A stretch of DNA of 34,876 nt from Bacteroidales bacterium. Lineage in GTDB: Bacteria > Bacteroidota > Bacteroidia > Bacteroidales > Dysgonomonadaceae. Position 1 is the first letter of the stretch; the number at the start of each line of letters is the position of its first letter. The notes under the pieces were generated by a model. The model was not told where the DNA came from. It ran no database searches and saw nothing but the letters and a program-made list of their open reading frames with translations. Shown here in pieces: positions 8,851 through 17,004 of this stretch. The DNA is taken from assembly GCA_012727735.1 (NCBI GenBank), contig JAAYGM010000054.1, positions 1-34,876 of the forward strand, read 5' to 3'. Made by a program: the position numbers and the translations under genes.

Positions 8851-8858
8851 CAAATATA
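8851..8858 (-). promoter_or_regulatory. Predicted -7 promoter element for the hybrid kinase
   Basis: The minus-strand sequence TATATTTG is an exact TAnnTTTG match 19 bp upstream of the first candidate ATG. No good -33 box is visible. Confidence 0.42.
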
Positions 8859-8934
8859 CAGGATATATTTGAATTTACATGAACTATCGTTTATTGGCAG
8901 GGGAGCATAAGAAGTGTAGAATAATCAGGTTCGG

Positions 8935-8953
8935 TTGTAGAAATATTCTACAA
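8935..8953. promoter_or_regulatory. Palindromic putative operator TTGTAGAA-ATA-TTCTACAA
   Basis: This is a perfect inverted repeat with 8-bp arms and a 3-bp centre. A further half site TGTAGAA lies at 8915-8921, with its start 21 bp (two helical turns) from the matching arm of the palindrome. The position, about 80-100 bp from the kinase's -7 box, fits a dimeric activator or repressor site. Which protein binds is unknown. The Fis-type regulator encoded nearby is one candidate. Confidence 0.4.
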
Positions 8954-9152
8954 TTTCCCCATCTGTTCCACATTTGAATCGCTGGGAGCAATACTCATTT
9001 GCATGTTTTATATTGCAGATATACAGTGGTATATGGTGTGATTCCCGAATGCTTTATTTGTTTTAGCACAGAGTTTGATATATAGATGGTGTACAGGGAA
9101 ATTAAAATTGGATTAAAATTCAATGTGTAATCATTTTTAAATATAAATCATT

Positions 9153-9539
9153 ATGAAAAAAGCTATTTTAACAATTGCATTTGCAACAAGTATGATCGCA
9201 GTTAGTCATGTGCAGGAGCTGAATGCAATGGATCTGCAACCGACTGCAACTATTATAACAGGTGACACCACAGGTGACGATGGTTTTGTAGAAGTGAAAC
9301 TGGAAGACCTCAGTACCGCAGTTCAGGCAGCGGTCAATGCATTAACACAAGAGTATGATGTGAAGGCATTGAAATATAATGCTGAAAAACAACTTACCAA
9401 GGTTAAGTTGATAAAGAAGGAGGATAAATCTAAGAAGACGGTTTATTTTGATATAGAAGGCAAGGAAGTAAAGAAAGAGCCGGCCCTGGAAGCTGAAAAA
9501 GAAGCCACTGAAGTAATTGAAGTTTCCAGTGTGATATAA
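9153..9539 (+). CDS. Small secreted protein, possibly PepSY-like
   Basis: The 128-residue product begins with a signal peptide (MKKAILTIAFATSMIAVSHV, cleavage probably near residues 25-26). The mature part is small and rich in Lys and Glu. Residues about 45-105 (VEVKLEDLSTAVQAAVNAL onward, then YNAEKQLTKVKLIKK) have the helix-then-strands rhythm of PepSY-like periplasmic proteins, and the end of the protein is a Glu-rich tail. The similarity is weak and no family is claimed. It is divergent from the hybrid kinase, so it may be a ligand, inhibitor or output of that two-component system; this rests on position only. A strong hairpin terminator follows at 9618. Confidence 0.7.
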   Translation: MKKAILTIAFATSMIAVSHVQELNAMDLQPTATIITGDTTGDDGFVEVKLEDLSTAVQAAVNALTQEYDVKALKYNAEKQLTKVKLIKKEDKSKKTVYFDIEGKEVKKEPALEAEKEATEVIEVSSVI

Positions 9540-9617
9540 AAAAGGACAAATTACACTCTCGCACCTCTATATATTTTCTTAGTTAACACATTCTTCATGA
9601 AACAGCTAAGGAATCCC

Positions 9618-9660
9618 ATCGCCCTCTTATTGTGAAATTTAAGAGGGCGATATTTTTTAT
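9618..9660 (+). terminator. Rho-independent terminator after the small secreted protein
   Basis: Perfect 12-bp stem ATCGCCCTCTTA / TAAGAGGGCGAT (9618-9629 and 9640-9651) with a 10-nt loop, followed on the plus strand by a T-rich run. It ends the secreted-protein transcript. aroE converges from the other side, but there is no matching T tract for the minus strand. Confidence 0.88.
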
Positions 9661-9696
9661 TGACCTTACCTAGCCATCAGCACGAAAAGGTTTTTA

Positions 9697-10455
9697 TTAT
9701 TCTGCGCCCTTCCATATCTCCCATGCCGCCAGAGCCTGCCTACAGAGCATCTCTTTCCCGTTTTTAGTTGTGGTACCCTGTGCTTTTCCTTTTTGCAGGA
9801 ACAGCGTCTCCTCGGGGTTATAAATCAGGTCATACAGCAGATGATCCGATGTAAGATACTGATAGGGTATGGCGGGAGATTCATTCAGGTCTGGAAAAGT
9901 ACCCACAGGTGACGCGTTCACGATGACAGTGTAGTCCGAGATGATCTCCTGCGATAATTCATTATAACTGTACCTGTTGACTCCCGCGGAGCGGGAAACA
10001 TGTTTCCATTCAATTTCCAGATCGGTGAGTGCCTGGCCTACCGCTTTTGAAGCACCCCCTGTCCCCAGTATCAGGGCTTTTTTGTGGGTCGCTCTGTTCA
10101 GGAGGGGGGTGAGAGATGCTTTGAAACCAATATAATCTGTGTTGTACCCTGTCAGCTTGTAGAAATACATATCAGCGGGTCTCCGTTCCACTTTGATTAC
10201 GTTGACAGCACCAATTTTTTCTGCTTCCAGCGAGATGGCATCGAGAAAAGGAATCACACTCTCTTTGTAGGGGATGGTTACATTTAATCCTTTCAACTGT
10301 TGATTGAAAAGTATCACATGACGGATCTTCAGAATATCCCCGATTTCAAAGTTAAGATACTCGGCATCTATATGCTCCTTTTTAAATTTCTCTGTGAAGA
10401 ACAGGGCTGAATAGGAGTGCTTTAGCGGAAATCCGATAAGTCCGTAGGTGTCCAT
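9697..10455 (-). CDS. aroE: Shikimate dehydrogenase (NADP+)
   Basis: The enzyme reduces 3-dehydroshikimate to shikimate in the chorismate pathway, in the cytoplasm. The 252-residue protein shows the family's substrate-binding residues: S14 and S16 in KHSYSALF, K64 in NVTIPYKE (catalytic), N85 in GAVNVI, D107 in GYNTD and Q in KEMLCRQA. The dinucleotide-binding loop LILGTGGASKAVG lies at 128-140. The length is slightly short for AroE (usually about 270) but no motif is missing. It is the last gene of a minus-strand run, 4 bp after ubiE, and its product feeds the chorismate that the menaquinone genes further right would consume. Confidence 0.95.
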   Translation of the reverse strand: MDTYGLIGFPLKHSYSALFFTEKFKKEHIDAEYLNFEIGDILKIRHVILFNQQLKGLNVTIPYKESVIPFLDAISLEAEKIGAVNVIKVERRPADMYFYKLTGYNTDYIGFKASLTPLLNRATHKKALILGTGGASKAVGQALTDLEIEWKHVSRSAGVNRYSYNELSQEIISDYTVIVNASPVGTFPDLNESPAIPYQYLTSDHLLYDLIYNPEETLFLQKGKAQGTTTKNGKEMLCRQALAAWEIWKGAE

Positions 10456-10459
10456 GCCT

Positions 10460-11197
10460 CTATTTTTCTGCGATATACAAGGTTGTGATACCCAGGGTGT
10501 ATCGTCTCAGACGGATGTTTCTGAACCCGTTCTTTTTCAATATCAGCATCATCTCTCTTCCCTGTGGGAACGCGGCTATGGATTCAGGCAAATACTGGTA
10601 CGCCCGCTGTTCAGTATCGAAGAGCCCCGAGAGGAATGGCATCACATGTTTTGTATAGGTGCCGTACAACTCTTTCACCGGTGATTTGTCGGGAGTGGTC
10701 AGCTCAATAAAAAGGAAAACACCTCCGGGTTTAAGCACACGCAAAACCTCCTGAAAGCTTTTGTCAATATCTTCGAAATTACGTACACCGAAGGAGACCG
10801 TGGCTGCATCGAAGCTGTTGTCGGCAAAGCTCATCTCAGCACAGTCCTGATACTCAAATCGGATGATGTCGGCAATACCTTTCCTGGCAACTTTCTTTCT
10901 ACCCACCTCCATCATGCCCTCTGAAATATCCACGGCAGTGATCGTTTCCGGTTGCAGTATCTTTTGTGCCAGGATGGCAAAATCACCTGTGCCGGTGGCG
11001 ATATCCAGCATATGCCTGGGTTTGTATTTTCTCAGTTCTTTCAGTGAGTCACTGCGCCAGTAACCATCTATCCCCAATGAGAGGGTACCATTCAGCCGGT
11101 CATAACTGGGTGCAATGTCATTGAACATTCGTACAACCTGTTCATTCTTCCTTTGGTCTGCATTATAGGGATTAACTTTCTCTACCTTGTAGCTCAT
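10460..11197 (-). CDS. ubiE: Demethylmenaquinone C-methyltransferase (UbiE/MenG)
   Basis: This 245-residue class I SAM methyltransferase is predicted to methylate demethylmenaquinone to menaquinone. UbiE signatures are visible: [17 protein letters not shown] (32-48), the SAM-binding motif [12 protein letters not shown] (about 63-74), the acidic TAVDIS strand end, FGVRNFEDI and RVLKPGG. Because the window encodes menaquinone rather than ubiquinone enzymes, MenG is the relevant activity. Its ATG overlaps the purC stop by 4 bp and aroE begins 4 bp downstream, so the three are co-translated. Placement away from the men operon means the first steps and the last step may be regulated separately. 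Confidence 0.95.
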   Translation of the reverse strand: MSYKVEKVNPYNADQRKNEQVVRMFNDIAPSYDRLNGTLSLGIDGYWRSDSLKELRKYKPRHMLDIATGTGDFAILAQKILQPETITAVDISEGMMEVGRKKVARKGIADIIRFEYQDCAEMSFADNSFDAATVSFGVRNFEDIDKSFQEVLRVLKPGGVFLFIELTTPDKSPVKELYGTYTKHVMPFLSGLFDTEQRAYQYLPESIAAFPQGREMMLILKKNGFRNIRLRRYTLGITTLYIAEK

Positions 11198-12135
11198 ATT
11201 CTTAAGTATTCAGTTACGTTCTTCTCAATACGTGCTTCCAGATTCCCGGCGTCTGCTTTCACAAATTTTTCCCCGACAATTTTCTCGAATAGCTCAATAT
11301 ATCTTTCCGAAACACTCTGACAATATGCATCGCTCATTTCCGGGACCTGCTGTCCCTTTTGCCCATGGAACCCGTTATCCATAAGCCATTTGCGCACGAA
11401 CTCTTTTGATAGTTGTTTCTGCTCTTCTCCCTTTTCGAATCGCTCTTTATACCCTTCGCTGTAAAAATAACGGGATGAATCAGGTGTGTGAATTTCATCA
11501 ATCAGGTAAATCACTCCATCTTTTTTGCCGAACTCATATTTGGTATCTACCAGGATCAACCCTTTCTCGGCAGCCATCTCCGTACCGCGTTTAAACAGAT
11601 CGTAGGTGTATTGTTCCAGTTGCTCATATTCATTTCTGCTCACTAACCCCTGGGCAATGATCTCCTCTTTCGAAATGTTTTCGTCATGACCCTCATCGGC
11701 TTTTGTGGTGGGGGTGATGATCGGTGTTTCAAACTTCTGATTCTCATGTAATCCTTCCGGCAGGGGCAGTCCGCAAAGGGTGCGGGCACCTTTCTTGTAT
11801 TCACGCCAGGCACTGCCGGTGATATAACCACGAATCACCATCTCCACCTTGTATGGTTTACAACGCACACCCACCGTTACCATCGGGTCTGGTGAGGCTT
11901 GCTTCCAGTTGGGTACGATGTCTGATGTTGCATCCAGAAACCTTGATGCAATCTGGTTCAATACCTGTCCTTTGTAGGGGATCCCCCTTGTCAGCACTAC
12001 ATCAAATGCGGATATCCTGTCTGTAGCAATCATCACCAGTCTATCCTCTCCGATGCTGTAGACATCGCGTACTTTTCCGTTATAAACCTTTGTCTGTCCC
12101 GGAAAGAGGTAATTTGTTTTCGTTAGCGTATCCAT
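11194..12135 (-). CDS. purC: Phosphoribosylaminoimidazole-succinocarboxamide synthase (SAICAR synthetase)
   Basis: PurC joins CAIR and aspartate using ATP in de novo purine synthesis. The 313-residue protein has the N-terminal [10 protein letters not shown] nucleotide-binding segment, [10 protein letters not shown], the conserved [13 protein letters not shown] block and VDTKYEFG followed by [12 protein letters not shown]. The length fits the longer bacterial/yeast-like PurC group rather than the 240-residue type. It overlaps ubiE by 4 bp. The phoH gene lies 108 bp upstream, and that gap shows no strong promoter or terminator, so purC may be read from the phoH side or from a weak promoter there. 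Confidence 0.95.
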   Translation of the reverse strand: MDTLTKTNYLFPGQTKVYNGKVRDVYSIGEDRLVMIATDRISAFDVVLTRGIPYKGQVLNQIASRFLDATSDIVPNWKQASPDPMVTVGVRCKPYKVEMVIRGYITGSAWREYKKGARTLCGLPLPEGLHENQKFETPIITPTTKADEGHDENISKEEIIAQGLVSRNEYEQLEQYTYDLFKRGTEMAAEKGLILVDTKYEFGKKDGVIYLIDEIHTPDSSRYFYSEGYKERFEKGEEQKQLSKEFVRKWLMDNGFHGQKGQQVPEMSDAYCQSVSERYIELFEKIVGEKFVKADAGNLEARIEKNVTEYLRI

Positions 12136-12243
12136 ATTTTGTCAATTTAGTCGTTTCCACACGTTATATATTATTCAGCGTCACCACATCATACTGGTTA
12201 TTTCTTAACAAGAACAGGGCCGCTCTTGTTTGATTGTTGTTTG

Positions 12244-13254
12244 TTATGATTCCGGCAACGTCGTTCCCTCCGCTTTTTCTGTTTTCTCTGCTTTGCTTTG
12301 TGGTGATGAACCCTGCTCACTGCTGCTTTCCTGCTCGTAGGCCTCTACGATCCTTTGTACAAGCCTGTGACGGACGATATCCTTCTTGTTGAACTCTACC
12401 GTTGCAATGCCATTGATGTGACGTAACAGCCTCATCGAGTGTATCAGGCCTGATTGCTGGGAGTGAGGCAGGTCTATCTGTGTGATATCTCCCGTGATGA
12501 TCATTTTCCCGTTTATTCCCAGGCGGGTAAGGAACATTTTTATCTGTGCCTTCGTGGTGTTCTGCGCCTCATCAAGAATGATCACCGCATCATTGAGTGT
12601 GCGGCCGCGCATGAATGCGAGCGGTGCAATCTGGATGATCTTACTCTCGATATACTCCTTCAGTTTCATCGGCGGAATCATATCTTCCAGTGCATCGTAA
12701 AGCGGTTGCAGGTACGGGTCGATCTTCTCTTTCATGTCGCCCGGCAGAAACCCCAGCTTTTCGCCGGCTTCCACCGCAGGACGGCTAAGAATGATCTTGC
12801 GCACCTGCTTTGTTTTCAGTGCGCGGACAGCCAGGGCTATGGCTGTGTATGTCTTACCCGAACCGGCAGGACCAATCGCGAAAACCATGTCATTCACATC
12901 AAACGCCTCCATCAGCTTCTTCTGATTAGCGGTACGTGCCATGATTGGTTTTCCATTCATCCCGTGAATGATGAGATTATCCACATTGATGATTGTGGGA
13001 GCCTTGCCTTTTACGATATCCAGGATGTCTTCTTCCTTCAGCACATTCATCTCAATGCTGAACTTCTCCAGTTCATGTATCTTCTCTTCAAACGATACCA
13101 ACTCTGCTTCATCACCGATCACTTTAATCACGTTCCCTCTAGCCACAATGCGCAACTTAGGGTACAAAGTTTTCAGTAACTGGATATTGCCGTTGTTGAT
13201 GCCGAAGAAAACCAGCGGGTCAACATTCTCAAGGATGATAATGCGTTCTATCAT
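12244..13254 (-). CDS. phoH: PhoH-family ATPase
   Basis: The 336-residue protein has an N-terminal KH-like region (about 1-85), then the PhoH P-loop domain. Walker A is FAIGPAGSGKTYTA (GPAGSGKT at 128-135) and Walker B is AVIILDEAQNTTKAQ, followed by ITGDITQIDLP, all diagnostic of PhoH/PhoL. The family has been linked to RNA metabolism and phosphate stress, but the exact role is unsettled. The C-terminus is a short, charged, low-complexity tail (about 310-336). The start codon overlaps the stop of the purF-like gene by 4 bp, so the two are translationally coupled. Confidence 0.93.
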   Translation of the reverse strand: MIERIIILENVDPLVFFGINNGNIQLLKTLYPKLRIVARGNVIKVIGDEAELVSFEEKIHELEKFSIEMNVLKEEDILDIVKGKAPTIINVDNLIIHGMNGKPIMARTANQKKLMEAFDVNDMVFAIGPAGSGKTYTAIALAVRALKTKQVRKIILSRPAVEAGEKLGFLPGDMKEKIDPYLQPLYDALEDMIPPMKLKEYIESKIIQIAPLAFMRGRTLNDAVIILDEAQNTTKAQIKMFLTRLGINGKMIITGDITQIDLPHSQQSGLIHSMRLLRHINGIATVEFNKKDIVRHRLVQRIVEAYEQESSSEQGSSPQSKAEKTEKAEGTTLPES

Positions 13255-15179
13255 TCTTTGTTTTTATTGAAATTCAAAGCATACTGGCGGGTGATGTTCT
13301 CCGCACCTTCGATGTAGTTGATGAATGCGCTGTTGACCAGCCTGTTGCCGCCGGGTGTGGGGTAGTTGCCCGAGAAATACCAGTCACCGCTATTGTTGGG
13401 GCATGCTTTGTGCATGTCCTCAATACTCTGGAACACAATCTCTACTTCAGCTTTTATATCTTTCGAGGTGAGCATCTGCGCAATTTTGGCAGAAATCTCT
13501 TCATCGGTGAAAGGAGCGTATATATCTTTCACGTGATTGATGATCTCCTCTTTACGTTTATATTTCTGTGCCACCGATTTCTTGTATGTCTCTTCGATGA
13601 TATGTTGCAGGCTACGCTCTTTCAGCAGCTCCAGGGCTGCCTTGAAAGCAATGAACTCACTCATTCGCGACATGTCTATGCCGTAACAGTCGGGGTATCG
13701 TATTTGTGGGGAGGAGGAGACGATGACAATTTTCTTCGGGTCAAGCCTGTCAAGTATTTTGATGATACTCTGTTTGAGTGTGGTCCCTCGGACGATGCTG
13801 TCATCGATAATCACCAGATTATCCACCCCTCTCCTTAACGATCCGTAAGTCACATCATAGACATGTGCGGCAAGGTCATTCCTGGCATTACCCTGCGCAA
13901 TGAAGGTGCGCAGTTTGATATCTTTGATTGCCACCTTCTCGGACCGTACACGCTTTGAAAGTATTGCGTCAATCTCTTCTTTGCTTAAGCTGTCTCTTTT
14001 CTCAAGAATGGTCTGTGCTTTTTTGTGGTTGAAATGGTCCTCCAGACCCTGCTGCATGCCGTAGTACGCTACCTCTGCGGTGTTGGGGATAAAAGAGAAG
14101 ACCGTATTGTCGAAGTCATCATCAATTGTTTCAATGATTTTCGGTACGAGCAGCTCTCCCAACTTTTTCCGTTCACGGTAAATATCGTAGTCCGATCCAC
14201 GGGAAAAGTATATTCGTTCAAAAGAGCAGGGTGTTATTTTTTCTTTCTTCTCCTGAATCTGATGCAGCGAGATCGCGCCGTTGCGTTTCACCACGAACGC
14301 TTCTCCCGGCTGCAGTTCGTGCACCTCTTCTTTCTTCAGGTTGAATGCTGTTTGAATTACAGGGCGTTCCGATGCCACGACTGCCACTTCATCGTCGTAA
14401 TAATAGAATGCGGAACGAATACCCCAGGGATCACGCAATGCGAAAGCGTCGCCACTGCCTATTAACCCGCAGAGGGCATAGCCACCGTCCCAGATTTTGG
14501 ATGCTCTTTTTAACAGGAAAGGGATATCCAGCTTCTCCTCAATCTGATGACTCAGTTGTTGGCCGCTCAGATTGCTGCTTTGAAGTTGATCATACTGGTA
14601 CTGTACCTCCCTGTCGAGATAATGACCGATCGACTCCAGCATGACAAACGTATCGGCGTATTCACGGGGATGTTGTCCCTCCGCTATCAGCTGCCCGAAC
14701 ATCTCATCCACATTGGTCATATTGAAATTCCCTGCCAGGGCCAGGCTTCGTGAAGCCCAGTTATTTCGTCGCAGCAGCGGATGAACATAGGTCAATCCGC
14801 TTTTGCCGGTGGTGCTGTATCGCAGATGCCCGATAAAGAGTTCGGAGGCAAAAGGGACCGATTTTTTTACAAAATCAATATCCTTTAACTGCTCTTCGGA
14901 AAATTGCCGGAATGAGGAGTGTACTTTAGAGAATATATCTGCAATAGCGCCTGAACCTACAGCCCTCTCTCTGAAAATGTACTCATTTCCTGGTGAGGCC
15001 TCCAACTTCACCGCACCCAATCCGGCACCCTCCTGGCCACGATTGTGTTGTTTTTCCATGAGCAGGTAGAGTTTGTCCAACCCATATTGCCATGATCCAT
15101 ATTTTTTAAAGTAATAGTCGAGGGGTTTGAGCAGGCGGATAACTGCGATACCGCACTCATGCTTGATGATGTCAGTCAT
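13251..15179 (-). CDS. purF: Amidophosphoribosyltransferase-like protein (PurF family, long form)
   Basis: The 642-residue protein combines a class II glutaminase domain and a type I phosphoribosyltransferase domain. The catalytic Cys would be C9 in KHECGIAV, exposed after removal of an 8-residue leader. Glutaminase motifs HNRGQEGAGL and LFIGHLRYSTTG are present, and the PRPP loop VIIDDSIVRGTT is intact, so transfer of glutamine ammonia to PRPP is plausible. It is much longer than typical PurF (about 470-510), with inserts in both domains and about 130 extra C-terminal residues. The normally HNG oxyanion segment reads AGNFNMTN. It could be the cell's purine enzyme or a paralogue with a changed role. 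It is first in a minus-strand operon, with a TAAATTTG box just upstream. Confidence 0.8.
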   Translation of the reverse strand: MTDIIKHECGIAVIRLLKPLDYYFKKYGSWQYGLDKLYLLMEKQHNRGQEGAGLGAVKLEASPGNEYIFRERAVGSGAIADIFSKVHSSFRQFSEEQLKDIDFVKKSVPFASELFIGHLRYSTTGKSGLTYVHPLLRRNNWASRSLALAGNFNMTNVDEMFGQLIAEGQHPREYADTFVMLESIGHYLDREVQYQYDQLQSSNLSGQQLSHQIEEKLDIPFLLKRASKIWDGGYALCGLIGSGDAFALRDPWGIRSAFYYYDDEVAVVASERPVIQTAFNLKKEEVHELQPGEAFVVKRNGAISLHQIQEKKEKITPCSFERIYFSRGSDYDIYRERKKLGELLVPKIIETIDDDFDNTVFSFIPNTAEVAYYGMQQGLEDHFNHKKAQTILEKRDSLSKEEIDAILSKRVRSEKVAIKDIKLRTFIAQGNARNDLAAHVYDVTYGSLRRGVDNLVIIDDSIVRGTTLKQSIIKILDRLDPKKIVIVSSSPQIRYPDCYGIDMSRMSEFIAFKAALELLKERSLQHIIEETYKKSVAQKYKRKEEIINHVKDIYAPFTDEEISAKIAQMLTSKDIKAEVEIVFQSIEDMHKACPNNSGDWYFSGNYPTPGGNRLVNSAFINYIEGAENITRQYALNFNKNKE

Positions 15180-15205
15180 TGATAAACCTTTCTGAAATTT
15201 TGATA

Positions 15206-15213
15206 CAAATTTA
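15206..15213 (-). promoter_or_regulatory. Predicted -7 promoter element for the purF-like operon
   Basis: The minus-strand sequence TAAATTTG matches TAnnTTTG and lies 26 bp upstream of the ATG. No matching -33 TTTG was found. Confidence 0.42.
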
Positions 15214-15311
15214 CGCTTATTTGTGGAGATTCTATCAGTTTTACGTTTATAATCTTTCCAAAATATATCGAAGACTCATTTTGATGATGCGCCGCAGCGT
15301 CTGTCAGGTAG

Positions 15312-15345
15312 TTGGGGGGTTATATAAAAGTTTGTTCTATCTTTG
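15312..15345 (+). promoter_or_regulatory. Predicted promoter for the dGTPase gene
   Basis: TATCTTTG at 15338-15345 is an exact TAnnTTTG match, with a TTG at 15312-15314 as a possible -33 box (23-bp spacing). Transcription should start near 15350, which excludes the ORF-track start at 15312 and supports the ATG at 15366. Confidence 0.5.
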
Positions 15346-15365
15346 TTGTATTAAGAAGATTTAAA

Positions 15366-16694
15366 ATGAATTGGGAACAGTTACTATCAGCGACACGGTT
15401 TGGCATGGAGCATTATGAAGATGTGAATAAACATGAACGGACAGAGTATCAGCGCGATTACGACAGGCTGATATTTTCATCACCCTTCCGCCGGTTGCAG
15501 AACAAGACACAGGTGTTTCCTCTGCCGGGGAGTGTGTTCGTGCATAACCGTTTGACGCATAGCCTGGAGGTCTCGAGCGTGGGACGTTCACTGGGTGAGA
15601 ATGTTGCACGTAAGCTGCGCAATAAATATCCGACCGCTCAGACACATTTCGAAGAGATCGGAGCGATAGTCTCAGCAGCATGTCTTGCACACGATCTTGG
15701 AAACCCCCCTTTTGGCCATTCCGGTGAGAAGGCGATATCCACTTTTTTCTCTGAAGGGAAAGGGATCTCTCTGAAAAAAGCTGTTGAGGAAGAGGGGGGG
15801 CGATGGACCGATTTTACCTCCTTTGAGGGAAATGCCAATGCCATTCGGCTGTTGATGCATCAGTTCAGGGGGAGACGAAAGGGTGGTTTCGCAATGACCT
15901 ACTCCACACTCGCCTCAGTGGTGAAATACCCCTATTCATCCGCATTGAGCGGGGGGAAGAACAAATTCGGTTTCTTCTCGTCCGAAGAGGCCGATTATCA
16001 GCGCATAGCCGACAGCCTGGGCATCAATAAGCTGAACGATCATCCCTTGCAGCTTGCACGGTATCCACTGGTTTATCTGGTGGAAGCTGCTGATGATATC
16101 TGTTACCAGTTGATGGATATTGAGGATGCACATAAACTGCATGTGATTTCCACCGAAAAGGCGATGGATCTTTTACTCTCGTTTTTTGACAGCGACAAGC
16201 GGCTAGGAAGAGAGAAGACGCTTGCGCTGGTGAATGATGTGAATGAACAGATCGCTTATCTGCGTGCCGGAGTGATTGGCCTGTTGATAGAAGCGTGTGC
16301 TGATATTTTTGTTGCGAACGAGAAGAGGATTCTTGCCGGAGAGTATACAGGTTCACTGATAAAGCATGTGTCACCTGCAGTTGCAGCTGCCTACATGAAT
16401 TGTTCTGAGTTTGCATTTCAGCATATTTATCGCTCAAAGGATGTGCTGGACATTGAGCTTGCCGGTTATCGCATCATTGGTTTCCTGCTGGAGGTCTTCA
16501 CCGATGCGATCCGGGAACCGGACCATGCCTACTCCAGGTTGCTTCTGGACAGAATTCCTGAACAGTATGAGACTGATGCGATCACGATGTACGGGAGAAT
16601 ACAATCTATTGTCGATTATGTTTCAGGAATGACCGATGTCTATGCACTCGATTTATATCGCAAAATCACGGGGATGGGTTTACCTGTTGTCTGA
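15366..16694 (+). CDS. dgt: Deoxyguanosine triphosphate triphosphohydrolase (HD-domain dGTPase)
   Basis: The enzyme hydrolyses dGTP (or other dNTPs) to the nucleoside and triphosphate. I start it at MNWEQLLSATRFG rather than 18 codons upstream, because the longer start lies inside the predicted promoter. The resulting 442-residue protein has the family hallmarks FSSPFRRLQNKTQVFPL, the first metal ligand H65 in NRLTHSLEVSS, the HD pair H109-D110 in CLAHDLGNPPFGHSGE and the later aspartate in EAADDICY (243/244). All four HD ligands are therefore present and the enzyme is predicted active. It is monocistronic, with a weak hairpin plus T run right after the stop. In other bacteria dGTPases balance dNTP pools and some act against phage; nothing here decides between these roles. 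Confidence 0.93.
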   Translation: MNWEQLLSATRFGMEHYEDVNKHERTEYQRDYDRLIFSSPFRRLQNKTQVFPLPGSVFVHNRLTHSLEVSSVGRSLGENVARKLRNKYPTAQTHFEEIGAIVSAACLAHDLGNPPFGHSGEKAISTFFSEGKGISLKKAVEEEGGRWTDFTSFEGNANAIRLLMHQFRGRRKGGFAMTYSTLASVVKYPYSSALSGGKNKFGFFSSEEADYQRIADSLGINKLNDHPLQLARYPLVYLVEAADDICYQLMDIEDAHKLHVISTEKAMDLLLSFFDSDKRLGREKTLALVNDVNEQIAYLRAGVIGLLIEACADIFVANEKRILAGEYTGSLIKHVSPAVAAAYMNCSEFAFQHIYRSKDVLDIELAGYRIIGFLLEVFTDAIREPDHAYSRLLLDRIPEQYETDAITMYGRIQSIVDYVSGMTDVYALDLYRKITGMGLPVV

Positions 16695-16701
16695 TTTTAC
16701 T

Positions 16702-16739
16702 TTCAATTAGATTGAATCAGATAATTTTTTATTTTTTAT
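16702..16739 (+). terminator. Weak AT-rich terminator after dgt
   Basis: The 6-bp stem TTCAAT-TAG-ATTGAA (16702-16716) begins 8 bp after the dgt stop and is followed by a run of T-rich sequence at 16724-16739. The stem is AT-rich, so the call is tentative. Confidence 0.4.
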
Positions 16740-16747
16740 TGAAATTA

Positions 16748-16779
16748 TTTGGAGGGTTTTAATTTCTTTTTTATATTTG
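16748..16779 (+). promoter_or_regulatory. Strong predicted orphan promoter
   Basis: TTTG at 16748-16751, a 20-bp spacer, and TATATTTG at 16772-16779 match both boxes of the Bacteroidetes promoter exactly. It lies about 245 bp before the next ATG, so it could drive a small RNA or a long leader. Confidence 0.5.
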
Positions 16780-16785
16780 TCTCGT

Positions 16786-16860
16786 GGTTTTTTCATAATA
16801 GTATTAGATTTAAGGTTAACATGTTTGGCAGAATGTCGAGAGACATTCTGCCAATTTAGT
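16786..16860 (+). ncRNA. Candidate small RNA or leader ending in a perfect hairpin
   Basis: The boundaries are estimates: the 5' end is set about 7 bp after the orphan -7 box and the 3' end just after the hairpin TTGGCAGAATGTC-GAGA-GACATTCTGCCAA (16825-16854). The stem is 13 bp with no mismatch and a 4-nt loop. Only a weak T tract (ATTTAGTT) follows, so termination would be less efficient than usual, and the hairpin may instead be a structured element in the leader of the downstream operon. No match to a known RNA family was recognised. Confidence 0.4.
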
Positions 16861-16996
16861 TATAGCCACCTTTATCAGCCACCTCCCGGTGTAAATAGAA
16901 ACATCCTGTTCTGCAGTGAATAGCCCTATCCTGCCCATTATTGACGGTAAATCAAAAAATTAACGTTGAATATTTTTAATGTAGTCCAAACTTTTT

Positions 16997-17004
16997 TATT
17001 TTTG
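16997..17004 (+). promoter_or_regulatory. Predicted -7 promoter element for the lipoprotein/dispanin operon
   Basis: TATTTTTG matches TAnnTTTG exactly, 19 bp before the ATG at 17024. The nearest upstream TTG (16966-16968) is 28 bp away, too far for a good -33 box. Confidence 0.45.

Larger units (their letters stand above)
8832..9152. other. 321-bp divergent intergenic region between the kinase and the small secreted protein
   Basis: This AT-rich stretch has no convincing gene. It holds a TATATTTG box for the kinase on the minus strand and, further out, an 8-bp-arm inverted repeat with an additional half site. The promoter of the downstream secreted-protein gene is not clear: TTTG at 9074-9077 and TAAAATTG at 9103-9110 are the best candidates but are spaced 25 bp apart, which is too wide. 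I looked for a sigma-54 -24/-12 pair (GG-N10-GC) on both strands and found none. Confidence 0.6.

Noticed and set aside
8832-9152. Sigma-54 promoter next to the NtrC-type regulator's partner genes
   Set aside because: Several GG and GC dinucleotides occur (for example near TTGGCAGGGGAGCA at 8894), but none has the required 10-bp spacing on either strand.
12454-13179. 241-codon ORF on the plus strand
   Set aside because: It is entirely antisense to phoH, which has intact Walker motifs. The translation is Cys/His-rich with no recognisable domain, typical of a shadow frame.
15312-15365. Longer N-terminus for the dGTPase (MGGYIKVCSIF...)
   Set aside because: It would start inside the predicted promoter and upstream of the expected transcript start. 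The shorter MNWEQLLSATRFG start fits.
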